The notes: generated from the letters alone by a model not told the origin. Numbered from the stretch's first letter, positions 8,226 to 19,129 are shown. The stretch is DNA of 64,000 nt from Ensifer sp. LC11 (GCF_001695835.1 NZ_MBSO01000020.1:25246-89245); one strand, 5' to 3'. Made by a program: numbers and translations.

Positions 8226-9242
8226 ATGAAACTGGCAACACTCAAGGACGGTTCGCGCGATGGAAAGCTCGTGGTCGTCTCCCGCGATCTTACTCGCTGC
8301 TCGGAGGTCGGGCACATCGCCCGCACGCTGCAGGCAGCACTCGATGATTGGGCGCATGCCGGTCCGCGACTTGCGCGCGTGGCCGATGGGATCGAGACCG
8401 GCTCGCAGCCGACGATCCGGTTCCACGAACACGACGCTCTGTCACCGTTGCCGCGCGCTTACCAATGGGCCGACGGTTCGGCTTATGTCAATCACGTCGA
8501 ACTGGTTCGCAAGGCCCGCAACGCCGAGATGCCGGCGAGCTTCTGGACCGACCCGCTGATGTACCAGGGTGGTTCCGACAGCTTCATCGCGCCGCGGGAT
8601 CCGATCCCGCTTGCCGACGAAAGCTTCGGTGTCGACATGGAGGGCGAGGTCGCCGTTGTTGTCGACGACGTGCCGATGGCAGCCACGATCGACGAGGCGC
8701 GCGCCGCGATCCGCCTGGTCATGCTCGTCAACGATGTGTCGCTGCGCGGGCTCATCCCGGCCGAGCTTGCCAAGGGTTTCGGCTTCTTCCAGTCGAAACC
8801 GTCTTCCGCCTTCTCGCCGGTTGCCGTTTCGCCCGATGAACTGGGTGACGCCTGGGACGGCGGCAAGCTGCATCTGCCGCTCTGCGTCGACCTCAACGGC
8901 AAGCCCTTCGGCCGCGCCAATGCCGGCATCGACATGACCTTCGATTTCGCGCAACTGGTGGCGCATGCGGCCAAGACCCGGCCGCTTTCCGCCGGCACGA
9001 TCATCGGTTCAGGCACGGTCTCCAACAAGCTCGACGGCGGCCCGGGCAAGCCGGTCGCAGAAGGTGGCGCCGGCTATTCCTGCATCGCCGAACTCAGGAT
9101 GATCGAAACGATCGTCGGCGGTGCGGCGAAGACGCATTTCCTGAGGGTTGGCGACGTGGTGCGCATCGAGATGAAGGACAAGGCCGGCCACTCGATCTTC
9201 GGTGCGATCGAACAGACGGTCGAGCATTACGGCAAGGCTTAA
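8226..9242 (+). CDS. fahA: Fumarylacetoacetate hydrolase-family protein
   Basis: Predicted to cleave fumarylacetoacetate to fumarate and acetoacetate, the last step of tyrosine degradation. The 338-residue protein has the FAH fold, with metal-binding acids visible in VDMEGEVAVVV and LVNDVSLRG and the C-terminal motif RVGDVVRIEMKDKAGHSIFG. The start is supported by GGGAGGA just upstream. A 69-base gap separates it from the metallo-beta-lactamase-fold gene, and maiA follows closely, so these genes probably form one transcript with hmgA. The FAH superfamily also contains other hydrolases, but the context makes this assignment strong. Confidence 0.93.
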   Translation: MKLATLKDGSRDGKLVVVSRDLTRCSEVGHIARTLQAALDDWAHAGPRLARVADGIETGSQPTIRFHEHDALSPLPRAYQWADGSAYVNHVELVRKARNAEMPASFWTDPLMYQGGSDSFIAPRDPIPLADESFGVDMEGEVAVVVDDVPMAATIDEARAAIRLVMLVNDVSLRGLIPAELAKGFGFFQSKPSSAFSPVAVSPDELGDAWDGGKLHLPLCVDLNGKPFGRANAGIDMTFDFAQLVAHAAKTRPLSAGTIIGSGTVSNKLDGGPGKPVAEGGAGYSCIAELRMIETIVGGAAKTHFLRVGDVVRIEMKDKAGHSIFGAIEQTVEHYGKA

Positions 9243-9269
9243 GCCGGCCAAATGACAGGGACTGCGGGT

Positions 9270-9908
9270 ATGAGCGAGACCGTCCTCTACGACTACTGGC
9301 GTTCGTCCGCGAGCTATCGGGTGCGCATTGCGCTCAACAGCCTCGGCGAAAGCTATCGTTCGGTGCCGGTCGATCTGCTGGCCAAGGCGCACAAGGGGCC
9401 GGAGCATCTGGCGCGCAACCCGCAGGGCCTCGTGCCCGTTCTCGAGATCGATGGCGAGCGCTTCACGCAATCGCTCGCCATCATCGAATATCTCGCCGAA
9501 ACGCGGAGCCATGCCGGCTTCCTGCCAACCGACCCGATCGGGCGGCAGCGAGTGCGCATGCTGTCCTACGCGATCGCCATGGACATCCACCCGACCTGCA
9601 ATCTCGGCGTCGTTTCCTATGTCATGGCCAATGCCGAGGACGGCGAGGCGGCGCGGCGCAACTGGATGCGCAAGTTCATCGGCGAGGGACTTGCCGCCTT
9701 CGAACGGCTGCTCGATCATTCCGCGACCGGTCGGTTCTGCCATGGCGACAGCCCGACGATGGTAGATTTCTGCCTGGTGCCGCAGGTCTACAATGCCCGC
9801 CGCTGGGAGGTGGACCTCAGCGCCTGCCCGCGGCTCGTGGCGATCGATCAGAATTGTGCGGAGATCGAGGCTTTCGCCCGTGCGCACCCGGACCGCACGG
9901 CGCGCTAA
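9270..9908 (+). CDS. maiA: Maleylacetoacetate isomerase (zeta-class glutathione transferase)
   Basis: Isomerises maleylacetoacetate to fumarylacetoacetate using glutathione as cofactor. The zeta-class signature SSASYRVRIAL is present near residue 10 and contains the glutathione-activating serine; the thioredoxin-like N-domain with QSLAIIEYLAE and an all-helical C-domain follow, 212 residues in total. The ATG at 9270 is preferred because family members begin about ten residues before the SSASYR motif; an in-frame ATG at 9252 would add six residues and also lacks a good ribosome binding site. It completes the set needed to take 4-hydroxyphenylpyruvate to fumarate and acetoacetate. Confidence 0.94.
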   Translation: MSETVLYDYWRSSASYRVRIALNSLGESYRSVPVDLLAKAHKGPEHLARNPQGLVPVLEIDGERFTQSLAIIEYLAETRSHAGFLPTDPIGRQRVRMLSYAIAMDIHPTCNLGVVSYVMANAEDGEAARRNWMRKFIGEGLAAFERLLDHSATGRFCHGDSPTMVDFCLVPQVYNARRWEVDLSACPRLVAIDQNCAEIEAFARAHPDRTAR

Positions 9909-10098
9909 GGTCGCGCGGCTCCGATCCGTTCTCCAAGCACCTTCGCGGCAAACCGCATCGTGCCGCCGGCCCGGTCTGGCCGGTTCCGTCAAGCGAATGT
10001 CGCGAATGGATCGACGGCGGGGGAAAGGCCGCGCTAGTTTTTGTCGGACTGGCCGTATAAGGGGGGCCGGAAAAACCTCTGGAGCGAGAGACCTACCG

Positions 10099-10983
10099 AT
10101 GAAAAGCTATGTGCTGAACGTCAGCTGCAAGACCACCCGTGGCATCGTCGCCGCGATCACCGGCTATCTCGCCGAAAAGGGCTGTTACATCTCAGACAGT
10201 TCGCAGTTCGACGATCTCGAAACCGGCCTGTTCTTCATGCGGCTCACCTTCATCAGCCAGGAAGGCGCCAAGCTCGACGAGCTGAAGGCGGGCTTCGAAG
10301 CGGTCGTCAAGCGCTTCGACATGAATGCGGAGATCCGCGACAGCGAGGAGCGCATGAAGGTGCTCCTGATGGTGTCGCGTTTCGGCCATTGCCTCAACGA
10401 CCTGCTCTATCGCTGGAAGATCGGCGCGCTGCCGATCGATATCGTCGGCGTCGTCTCCAACCACTTCGACTACCAGAAGGTCGTCGTCAACCACGACATT
10501 CCCTTCCACTGCATCAAGGTGACGAAGGAGAACAAGCCGAAAGCGGAAGCCCAGCTCCTGGAGCTCGTCGACCAGACCGGCGCCGAACTGATCGTGCTTG
10601 CCCGCTACATGCAGGTTCTGTCCGATGCGCTCTGCAAGAAGATGTCCGGCCGCATCATCAACATCCACCATTCCTTCCTGCCGTCGTTCAAGGGTGCCAA
10701 TCCCTACAAGCAGGCCTATGAGCGCGGCGTGAAGCTGATTGGTGCCACGGCGCACTACGTCACCGCCGATCTCGATGAAGGTCCGATCATCGAGCAGGAC
10801 ATCGCCCGCATCACCCATGCCCAGAGCGCGGAAGACTATGTCTCGATCGGCCGTGACGTGGAGAGCCAGGTGCTGGCGCGCGCCGTGCACGCGCATATCC
10901 ACAATCGCTGCTTCATCAACGGCAACCGCGTCGTGGTCTTCCCGCCGAGCCCGGGTTCCTATGCCTCCGAGCGCATGGGCTGA
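10099..10983 (+). CDS. purU: Formyltetrahydrofolate deformylase
   Basis: Hydrolyses 10-formyltetrahydrofolate to formate and tetrahydrofolate, balancing one-carbon pools and feeding formate to purine synthesis. The 294-residue protein has an N-terminal ACT-type domain (residues about 1-85) and a formyltransferase-like catalytic domain with the Asn-His-Asp set visible in NIHHSFLPSFKGANPY and DLDEGPIIEQD. The ATG at 10099 lies after GGAGCGAGAG; the frame is open far upstream but that part has no family similarity. It stands alone, with a 190-base gap upstream containing a possible TATAAG -10 element and a strong bidirectional terminator downstream. Confidence 0.95.
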   Translation: MKSYVLNVSCKTTRGIVAAITGYLAEKGCYISDSSQFDDLETGLFFMRLTFISQEGAKLDELKAGFEAVVKRFDMNAEIRDSEERMKVLLMVSRFGHCLNDLLYRWKIGALPIDIVGVVSNHFDYQKVVVNHDIPFHCIKVTKENKPKAEAQLLELVDQTGAELIVLARYMQVLSDALCKKMSGRIINIHHSFLPSFKGANPYKQAYERGVKLIGATAHYVTADLDEGPIIEQDIARITHAQSAEDYVSIGRDVESQVLARAVHAHIHNRCFINGNRVVVFPPSPGSYASERMG

Positions 10984-11010
10984 GGAGCGGGCGATCTGAC
11001 CCGCACCTAA

Positions 11011-11037
11011 CCCTCTCGCCGCCAATCGGGGAGAGGG
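11011..11037. repeat. Short palindromic intergenic repeat (degenerate CCCTCTC/GAGAGGG type)
   Basis: CCCTCTC and GAGAGGG face each other across about 13 bases between purU and its terminator. This resembles the first palindrome of the better-preserved element at 12341-12391 and the small mosaic repeats known from rhizobial intergenic regions. It could also act as a weak RNA hairpin. Confidence 0.5.
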
Positions 11038-11068
11038 GCGAGCGGTAAATCGACCGCTGAAAACGACA

Positions 11069-11100
11069 AGCGCCACCGGTTCGCCCGGTGGCGCTCTTAT
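11069..11100. terminator. Bidirectional rho-independent terminator between purU and the thiolase gene
   Basis: GCGCCACCGG and its complement CCGGTGGCGC form a strong stem around 11070-11094. The plus strand continues CTTATTTTATT, suitable for ending purU. The minus strand continues CTTGTCGTTTT, suitable for ending the thiolase transcript. Confidence 0.85.
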
Positions 11101-11101
11101 T

Positions 11102-12283
11102 TTATTGCAACAGTTCCAGCCCGACCGCCGTCGCCTCACCGCCGCCGATGCAGAGCGAGGCAATGCCGCGCTTGACGCCCTTGGCGCGCATGGCATGCAG
11201 AAGCGTCACGATGATGCGGGCGCCCGACGCGCCGATCGGGTGACCGAGCGCGCAGGCGCCTCCGTTGATGTTGACGATGTCGTCGGACAGCCCGAGGTCG
11301 CGGATTGCTGCCATCGCCACCACGGCGAAGGCCTCGTTGATTTCGTAGAGGTCGACGCTGCCCTTCTCCCAGGCGAGCTTGGCCATCAGTTTCTCGATCG
11401 CGCCGATCGGCGCGGTGGTGAACCAGGCCGGTTCCTGCGCATGGCCGGCATGTCCGGCGACGATGGCAAGGGGCGTCAGACCGCGCTTTTCCGCCTCGCT
11501 TGCGCGCATCAGGATCAACGCCGCAGCCCCGTCGGAGATCGACGAGGAATTGGCTGCCGTCACGCTGCCGCCATCACGGAAGGCGGCTTTCAGCTTCGGG
11601 ATCTTTGCCGGATCCGATTTGGTCGGCTGTTCGTCGCGATCGAGATTGGCAGTCTGGCGCTTGCCGGCGCCGCTGATCGCCACGACTTCCTCGGCAAAGG
11701 AACCATCCTCGGCCGCCCGGTTGGCGCGCTCCAGCGAGCGCAGCGCGAAGGCGTCCTGATCGCTGCGCGAGAACTGGTAGTGTTCGGCCGTATCCTCGGC
11801 ATAGGTGCCCATCAGCCGGCCGGAGTAGGCGTCTTCGAGGCCATCGAGGAACATGTGGTCCTTGACCTCACCATGCCCGAGGCGGAAGCCGCCGCGCGCC
11901 TTGGGCAATAGATAGGGGGCGTTGGTCATCGACTCCATGCCGCCGACCGCAAGCACCGAAGCGCTGCCTGACAGCAACGCATCATGGCCGAGCATCAGCG
12001 CCTTCATGCCGGAGCCGCAAACCTTGGAGACGGTCGTTGAGGGCGTTTCCTTGCCGAGGCCCGCGCCAAGAGCTGCCTGGCGCGCCGGGTTCTGGCCGAT
12101 GCCTGCCGGTAGTACGTTGCCCATCAGCACCTCGTCGACAGCTTCGAGCCCGGCGCGACCCAGTGCTGCCTTCAGCGCGATGGCGCCGATTTCCGGCGCG
12201 GTCAAATCCCTGAGGCTGCCCTGAAAGGCGCCCATCGGGGTGCGTGCCGCCGAAACGATGACGATCGGATCAGTTCTGCTCAT
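11102..12283 (-). CDS. Acetyl-CoA acetyltransferase (thiolase)
   Basis: A 393-residue biosynthetic-type thiolase that condenses or cleaves acetoacetyl-CoA. The nucleophilic cysteine is in SKVCGSGMKAL near residue 89, the catalytic histidine in NEAFAVV follows late in the protein, and the C-terminal signature GGACALGHPIGASGAR holds the second cysteine-region motif with the active-site His. The ATG at 12283 (MSRTDP) follows GGGAG. It lies downstream of the branched-chain dehydrogenase genes in the same direction, separated by a palindromic repeat, so acetoacetyl-CoA from leucine breakdown, or acetoacetate from tyrosine once activated, may be its substrate. A role in polyhydroxybutyrate synthesis is equally possible. 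Confidence 0.93.
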   Translation of the reverse strand: MSRTDPIVIVSAARTPMGAFQGSLRDLTAPEIGAIALKAALGRAGLEAVDEVLMGNVLPAGIGQNPARQAALGAGLGKETPSTTVSKVCGSGMKALMLGHDALLSGSASVLAVGGMESMTNAPYLLPKARGGFRLGHGEVKDHMFLDGLEDAYSGRLMGTYAEDTAEHYQFSRSDQDAFALRSLERANRAAEDGSFAEEVVAISGAGKRQTANLDRDEQPTKSDPAKIPKLKAAFRDGGSVTAANSSSISDGAAALILMRASEAEKRGLTPLAIVAGHAGHAQEPAWFTTAPIGAIEKLMAKLAWEKGSVDLYEINEAFAVVAMAAIRDLGLSDDIVNINGGACALGHPIGASGARIIVTLLHAMRAKGVKRGIASLCIGGGEATAVGLELLQ

Positions 12284-12340
12284 GTCTTTTCTCCCATACG
12301 GCAAAAGGCGAGTTTTGAAGCGGTCGAGCGCCGCTTGGGT

Positions 12341-12391
12341 CCTTCTCCCCGCGTGGCGGGGAGAAGGTGGCCGGCAGGCCGGATGAGGGGC
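12341..12391. repeat. RIME-like palindromic repeat between thiolase and lpdA genes
   Basis: CCTTCTCCCCGC and GCGGGGAGAAGG form a perfect 12-base inverted repeat with a GTG loop (12341-12367). It is followed by a second dyad, GGCCGGCAGGCCGG, and then ATGAGGGGC. This two-palindrome architecture matches the small intergenic mosaic elements known from Rhizobium. A degenerate relative lies at 11011-11037. Confidence 0.75.
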
Positions 12392-12410
12392 CAGTTTACA
12401 ACGCGCGGCG

Positions 12411-13805
12411 TCAGATATGCAGTGCGTGCCCCAGCGCCTTCAGCGCCGATTCCTGGAAAGCCTCGGACTGGGTCGGATGCGCATGGATCGTGCCGGCGAT
12501 GTCTTCGAGGCGTGCGCCCATTTCGATCGCCAGGCTGAAGCTTGCCGAGAGTTCCGAGACGCCGTGGCCGACCGCCTGGATGCCGAGCACCAGATGGTTG
12601 TCGGCGCGGGCGACGACGCGCACGAATCCGTCTTCGGCAAGCGTCGTCATGGCGCGGCCGTTCGCCTGGAACGGGAACTGACCGATCTTGACCTCGATGC
12701 CGTTGGCACGCGCCTCGTCGGGCGAGAGCCCTGATGTGACGATCTCCGGGTCGGTAAAGCAGACGGCCGGAATGCAGCGCTTGTCCCAGCTGCGCTTGTG
12801 GCCGGCGACGATCTCCGCCACCATTTCGCCTTGCGCCATGGCACGGTGCGCCAGCATCGGCTCACCGGTGACGTCGCCGATCGCGTAGATGCCGCGCATC
12901 GAGGTGCGGCACTGGTCGTCGATGCGGATGAAGCGGCCAGTGCGGTCAAGGTCGATCTCTTCCAGCCCGAAACCTTCGGTCACCGGCTTGCGACCGACGG
13001 TGACGAGCACCTTGTCGGCGGCAACGTCGATGGCGCGGCCATTGTGCTCGGCTTGCAGGCTGCCGGTCTCGGCCGAGTAGCTCTTGGCAACCGTCTGAGT
13101 GAAGACCTCGATACCGAGTTCGCCGAGGCGCTTGGCGATCGGCTTGGAAAGATCGGCATCATATTGCGGCAGGATGCGGGGCTGCGCTTCGAGCACGGTG
13201 ACATGGCTGCCGAACTTGGCAAAGGCAGTGCCGAGCTCAAGCCCGATATAGCCGCCGCCGATCACGGCGAGGCTCTTCGGCACGCTCTTCAGCGAGAGCG
13301 CCTCGGTCGATGAAATGATCGGCCCGCCAAAGGGCAGGTCCGGCAGTTCGACCGGCGCGGACCCGGTGGCAATCACGATTGCCTCGGCACGGATGCGCTG
13401 CACTCCGGTTTCGGTCTCGACATCGACCGTTTTGCCGTCAACGAAACGGGCGATGCCGATCACGGCCTTGACGCCCGCCTTCTTCAACAGCCCCGTGACG
13501 CCGCTGTTCAGGCGGCCGACGATGCCGTCCTTCCAGGCGATGGTGCGGGCAAGGTCGATTGACGGGTTGGCGAGCGACAGGCCGAGCGGGCTGCGGCCGG
13601 AGGCGGCCGCACGCAACTTGTGAAACTCCTCGGCGGCATGGATCAGTGCCTTGGAGGGAATGCAGCCAACATTGAGGCAGGTGCCGCCGGCCTTGGCCTT
13701 CTCGACGATGACCGTGTCGAGGCCGAGCTGGCCGGCACGGATCGCGCAAATGTAACCGCCGGGGCCGGAGCCGATCACGAGCAGCTTGCAGGAAATTTCC
13801 TTCAT
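12411..13805 (-). CDS. lpdA: Dihydrolipoamide dehydrogenase, E3 of branched-chain 2-oxoacid dehydrogenase
   Basis: Reoxidises dihydrolipoyl groups of the E2 component and reduces NAD+. The 464-residue flavoprotein has the N-terminal FAD motif GSGPGGYICAIRAGQLG, the redox-active disulfide CLNVGC near residue 43, a central NAD-binding motif GGGYIGLELG and the C-terminal dimerisation domain with the His-Glu pair in IHAHPTQSEAF. A GAGG box precedes the ATG. The gene begins seven bases after the E2 stop codon, so it is the last member of the E1a-E1b-E2-E3 operon, which defines it as the E3 dedicated to this complex. Confidence 0.95.
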   Translation of the reverse strand: MKEISCKLLVIGSGPGGYICAIRAGQLGLDTVIVEKAKAGGTCLNVGCIPSKALIHAAEEFHKLRAAASGRSPLGLSLANPSIDLARTIAWKDGIVGRLNSGVTGLLKKAGVKAVIGIARFVDGKTVDVETETGVQRIRAEAIVIATGSAPVELPDLPFGGPIISSTEALSLKSVPKSLAVIGGGYIGLELGTAFAKFGSHVTVLEAQPRILPQYDADLSKPIAKRLGELGIEVFTQTVAKSYSAETGSLQAEHNGRAIDVAADKVLVTVGRKPVTEGFGLEEIDLDRTGRFIRIDDQCRTSMRGIYAIGDVTGEPMLAHRAMAQGEMVAEIVAGHKRSWDKRCIPAVCFTDPEIVTSGLSPDEARANGIEVKIGQFPFQANGRAMTTLAEDGFVRVVARADNHLVLGIQAVGHGVSELSASFSLAIEMGARLEDIAGTIHAHPTQSEAFQESALKALGHALHI

Positions 13806-13812
13806 GATCGCC

Positions 13813-15096
13813 TCAGGCCTCCACGAAAATAAGCGCCGGCGTTTCGAGCAGGGTCTTTAGCCGCTGCACGAAGACGGCTGCATCCCAGCCGTCGATGACG
13901 CGGTGATCGAAGCTCGAGGACAGATTCATGATCTTGCGCGGCACGAACTGCGTGCCGTCCCAGACCGGGCGGACGGCGAGCTTGTTGACGCCGACGATCG
14001 CCACTTCCGGATGGTTGATGACCGGGGTGGAGGCGATGCCGCCGAGCGCGCCGAGCGACGAGATGGTGATCGTCGAGCCGGTGAGCTCGTCACGGGTGGC
14101 GGTGCCGGTGCGTGCGGCTTCCGCCAGACGATTGAGTTCGTTGGCGCAATCCCAAATGCCGCGCGCCTCCGCATGGCGCACGACCGGAACGGTGAGGCCG
14201 GCTGGCGTCTGGGTGGCGATGCCGATATGGACGGCGTGATGGCGGTGGATGATGCCGGGGCCGTCGTCGAAGATTGCGTTGACTGCCGGCTGCTGGGCGA
14301 TCGTGCGCACGAGCGCGCGCATCAGATAGGGCAGGATCGTCAGCTTCGGCTGGTCGGGCTTGCGGTCGCGGTTCATGGTGGCGCGCAGGTCTTCGAGCGC
14401 CGTCATGTCAACCTCTTCCACATAGGTGATGTGGGGAATGCGCGAGGTCGAAAGCGACATCTTCTCGGCGATGCGGCGGCGAAGGCCGGTCACCTTGATT
14501 TCGTCGACGGCGGTCTTGCGCTGCAGGCCGGCAGGCGCCAGCGCCGGCTGGGCGCCGCGGGCAATGAACTGGTCGAGATCGTCATGGGTGATGCGGCCGG
14601 CCGGACCGGAGCCTGACACCTGGCGCAGATCGACGCCGCTTTCCTTGGCGCGCAGGCGCACGGCGGGTGATGCCAGCGCCTTTTCCAGCCGCTCGCCCGC
14701 TGGCTGAACGCCGTTTACCACCGGTGCCTTCGCCTCGACCTTGGCCGGCTGAGCAGGCTTGGCGACCGGCGCGGGCGCTTCGGCCTTTACGGCGGGTTTT
14801 TCTTCCGTCTTGGCGGCCGGCTTGTCGTCCGCCGGAGCCGCTGCTTCCCCTTCGCCGGCAATCTCAATGCGAACGAGCGGGGCCTTCACGGCGATGGTGT
14901 CGCCCACTTCGGCGCCGAGCCACAGCACGGTGCCCGTCACGGGCGAGGGGATTTCGACGGTTGCCTTGTCGGTCATCACGGCGGCGAGCACCATGTCCTC
15001 GCGCACGGGATCTCCCGGCTTCACATGCCATTCGACGAGTTCGGCCTCGGCCACGCCTTCGCCGACATCGGGCATCTTGATTACGAATTCGCCCAT
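13813..15096 (-). CDS. bkdB: Branched-chain 2-oxoacid dehydrogenase E2 (dihydrolipoamide acyltransferase)
   Basis: Core of the complex that turns keto acids of Val, Leu and Ile into acyl-CoAs. The 427-residue protein has a single lipoyl domain with the lipoylated Lys44 in MTDKATVE, a long Ala/Pro/Lys-rich linker (about residues 85-130), a peripheral subunit-binding domain (SPAVRLRAKESGVDLRQVSG) and a C-terminal acyltransferase domain with the catalytic histidine in SFDHRVIDGWDAA. GGAGG precedes the ATG and one base separates it from the E1b stop codon. A pyruvate-type E2 is less likely because the neighbouring E1 is the two-subunit branched-chain type. Confidence 0.94.
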   Translation of the reverse strand: MGEFVIKMPDVGEGVAEAELVEWHVKPGDPVREDMVLAAVMTDKATVEIPSPVTGTVLWLGAEVGDTIAVKAPLVRIEIAGEGEAAAPADDKPAAKTEEKPAVKAEAPAPVAKPAQPAKVEAKAPVVNGVQPAGERLEKALASPAVRLRAKESGVDLRQVSGSGPAGRITHDDLDQFIARGAQPALAPAGLQRKTAVDEIKVTGLRRRIAEKMSLSTSRIPHITYVEEVDMTALEDLRATMNRDRKPDQPKLTILPYLMRALVRTIAQQPAVNAIFDDGPGIIHRHHAVHIGIATQTPAGLTVPVVRHAEARGIWDCANELNRLAEAARTGTATRDELTGSTITISSLGALGGIASTPVINHPEVAIVGVNKLAVRPVWDGTQFVPRKIMNLSSSFDHRVIDGWDAAVFVQRLKTLLETPALIFVEA

Positions 15097-15097
15097 C

Positions 15098-16111
15098 TCA
15101 GGCCTCCATCACTTCGACGAGCGCGCGTCCGAGACGCGCGGGGCCGGGGAAATAGTCCCATTCCTGGGCGTGCGGGTAGGGCGTGTCCCAGCCGGCGACG
15201 CGTACGACGGGCGCTTCGAGATGGTAGAAACAATGCTCCTGCACGAGGGCCGCAACTTCGCCACCGAAGCCTGACGTGAGCGTTGCCTCATGCACGACAA
15301 CGCAGCGGCCGGTCTTTTCCACTGACTTGACGATGGTGTCGAGGTCGAGCGGCAGCAGGCTGCGCAGATCGATGACTTCAGCGTCGATGCCGGTCTCCTC
15401 GGCCGCCGCAAGCGCCACATGCACCATGGTGCCATAGGCGACGACGGTGACGGCGGAGCCCTGGCGGCGGACTTCCGCCTTGCCGATCGGGATCGTGTAG
15501 TGGCCTTCCGGCACTTCGCCGAGATCGTGTTTCGACCAGGGAATGACCGGCCGGTCGTGATGGCCGTCGAAGGGGCCGTTGTAGAGCCGCTTCGGCTCCA
15601 GGAACATCACCGGGTCCGGATCCTCGATCGAGGCGATCAACAGGCCCTTGGCGTCATAGGGATTGGAGGGCACCACCACCTTCAGGCCGCAGACATGGGT
15701 GAAGAGCGCTTCCGGGCTCTGGCTGTGCGTCTGGCCGCCAAAGATGCCGCCGCCGGTTGGCATGCGCAGCACGATCGGGCAGGTGAAATCGCCGTTGGAG
15801 CGGTAGCGGATGCGGGCCGCTTCCTGGGTGATCTGGTCGTAGGCCGGGTACATGTAGTCTGCGAACTGGATCTCGACGCAGGGCTTCAGACCGTAGGCCG
15901 CCATGCCGATCGCGGTGCCGACGATGCCGCTTTCGCTGATCGGCGCGTCGAAACAGCGGGTCTTGCCGTATTTCGCCTGGAGCCCTTGCGTGCAGCGGAA
16001 GACACCGCCGAAGTAGCCAACGTCCTCGCCGAAGACGACGACATTGTCGTCGCGCTCCATGGAGACGTCCATGGCGCTGCGCACGGCTTCGATCATTGTC
16101 ATTCTGGCCAT
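15098..16111 (-). CDS. bkdAb: Branched-chain 2-oxoacid dehydrogenase E1 beta subunit
   Basis: Beta subunit of the thiamine-diphosphate E1. The 337-residue protein starts MARMTMIEAVRSAMD at 16111; a longer frame upstream runs antisense-like through the E1a end and lacks similarity. Family features include GEDVGYFGGVFRCTQGL, the conserved FADYMYPAYDQI region and the C-terminal transketolase-like domain (VVAYGTMVHVALAAAEE). The start codon lies one base after the E1a stop codon with its ribosome binding site inside E1a, typical of coupled subunits. Confidence 0.95.
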   Translation of the reverse strand: MARMTMIEAVRSAMDVSMERDDNVVVFGEDVGYFGGVFRCTQGLQAKYGKTRCFDAPISESGIVGTAIGMAAYGLKPCVEIQFADYMYPAYDQITQEAARIRYRSNGDFTCPIVLRMPTGGGIFGGQTHSQSPEALFTHVCGLKVVVPSNPYDAKGLLIASIEDPDPVMFLEPKRLYNGPFDGHHDRPVIPWSKHDLGEVPEGHYTIPIGKAEVRRQGSAVTVVAYGTMVHVALAAAEETGIDAEVIDLRSLLPLDLDTIVKSVEKTGRCVVVHEATLTSGFGGEVAALVQEHCFYHLEAPVVRVAGWDTPYPHAQEWDYFPGPARLGRALVEVMEA

Positions 16112-16112
16112 A

Positions 16113-17764
<1,652 letters not shown>

Positions 17765-19129
17765 TCAAACCGGCGGAGCAAGCGTGATCGGCGTTCCGTC
17801 GAGGAAACGGGAGAGGCGGAACGGAGCAGGGTCGACGATCGGCTGTGCTCCGGTCACGAGATCGGCGACGAGATGGCCGGCGCCGGGTCCGATGCCGAAA
17901 CCGTGGCCAGAAAATCCGGTCGCGATGATGAGGCCCGGAACGCCTTCCGCCGACGAAATCACCGGTACGGCGTCGGGCGTCACGTCGATCAGGCCGGCCC
18001 AGATCTGCTGCACCTTGGTCTCGCGCAGGAACGGGAAAGCCTTTGCGGCGGCGTCGAGAGCATGCAAGGCGCGGCGGGAATCCGGATTGGGATCGAGCAT
18101 GCGGTGACGCTCGAATGCGCCGGGCCGATCGAGCGGGACGGCGCCTATTTCGAACAGTTCGTTCCAGCTCTGAGCGCTGATACCAACCTGCACGGCCTCG
18201 CCTTCAGCCTTTCGCGCCGGTTGGAAATCGCGGAAGAAGGCGAAACTGTCGGGCACGATCGCATGCAGGTTGGCGGCGCCATCGGCAATCGTGTAGCCGC
18301 CGTCGAGGCGCTTGCGATAGGCGTAGGTCGCGGTTGCGCCGGCGCCCTCCGGGCCGCCCGAGACCGGGCCGGTTCTGAGCACCGTGTTGCGCACTTTCAG
18401 CTGAGGCAGCCGGATTCCAAGACCCTTGAGAAACAGGCGCGACCAGGCGCCGCCGGCAACGACGACCGTGGATGTCTCGATCCGGCCTTTCTCGGTCACA
18501 ACGGCGCAGATGCGACCACTCGCCCGCTCGACGCCGCGCACGGCGCAGCCGGTCAGGATGCGGGCACCGGCGCGGCGGGCGCCCGCGACGATCGCTGGCA
18601 CTGCCTTCTGCGGTTCGGCCCGCCCATCGCTTGGGGTAAAAAGCGCACCTTCATAGCGAAGGACAGCACCCGGCATCGCCGCAGCGGTCGCGTCGGCGCC
18701 AATCTGCCGGCTGTCGACGCCATAGGGTTTCGCCATGGCGAGCCAGGCGTCGCGATTGGCGACGTCACGTTCGTTTTCGGAGATGTAGAGAATGCCGCTG
18801 CGGCGAAAACCGGTCTCGCCACTGACGCGGGCGTCAAGCGTGTCCCAGATTCTCAGTGCCTCGATTGCGAGCGGGATCTCGCGCTCGTCCCGGCCCATGA
18901 CCCGCACCCAGCCCCAGTTGCGGCTCGACTGTTCTGCTCCGGGCATACCTTTTTCGCAGAGCACGACATCGATGCCACGTTCGGCGAGGAAAAGGGCGGT
19001 GCTGACGCCGATAATGCCGCCACCAACGATGACGACATCGGCCTTCGCGGGCAGGCTGGTATCGGTTGCGGTCGGGTCGAGCGTTGGGCCGGGCATGGGG
19101 GAAGCGCTTTCGGATGGGTGTTGCGCCAT
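17765..19129 (-). CDS. FAD-dependent oxidoreductase of the D-amino-acid/glycine oxidase family
   Basis: A 454-residue DAO-family flavoprotein. The dinucleotide-binding motif VVIVGGGIIGVSTALFLAER lies near residue 30, followed by the family motif SSRNWGWVRV and a late FAD motif GFSGHGFGIGPGAGHLVADL. Such enzymes oxidise the C-N bond of amino acids or N-methyl amino acids to imino acids. The ATG at 19129 is preferred over an upstream TTG at 19156; neither has a strong ribosome binding site. No neighbouring gene identifies the substrate. It is divergent from the ModE-like regulator, with about 137 bases between starts. Confidence 0.85.
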   Translation of the reverse strand: MAQHPSESASPMPGPTLDPTATDTSLPAKADVVIVGGGIIGVSTALFLAERGIDVVLCEKGMPGAEQSSRNWGWVRVMGRDEREIPLAIEALRIWDTLDARVSGETGFRRSGILYISENERDVANRDAWLAMAKPYGVDSRQIGADATAAAMPGAVLRYEGALFTPSDGRAEPQKAVPAIVAGARRAGARILTGCAVRGVERASGRICAVVTEKGRIETSTVVVAGGAWSRLFLKGLGIRLPQLKVRNTVLRTGPVSGGPEGAGATATYAYRKRLDGGYTIADGAANLHAIVPDSFAFFRDFQPARKAEGEAVQVGISAQSWNELFEIGAVPLDRPGAFERHRMLDPNPDSRRALHALDAAAKAFPFLRETKVQQIWAGLIDVTPDAVPVISSAEGVPGLIIATGFSGHGFGIGPGAGHLVADLVTGAQPIVDPAPFRLSRFLDGTPITLAPPV

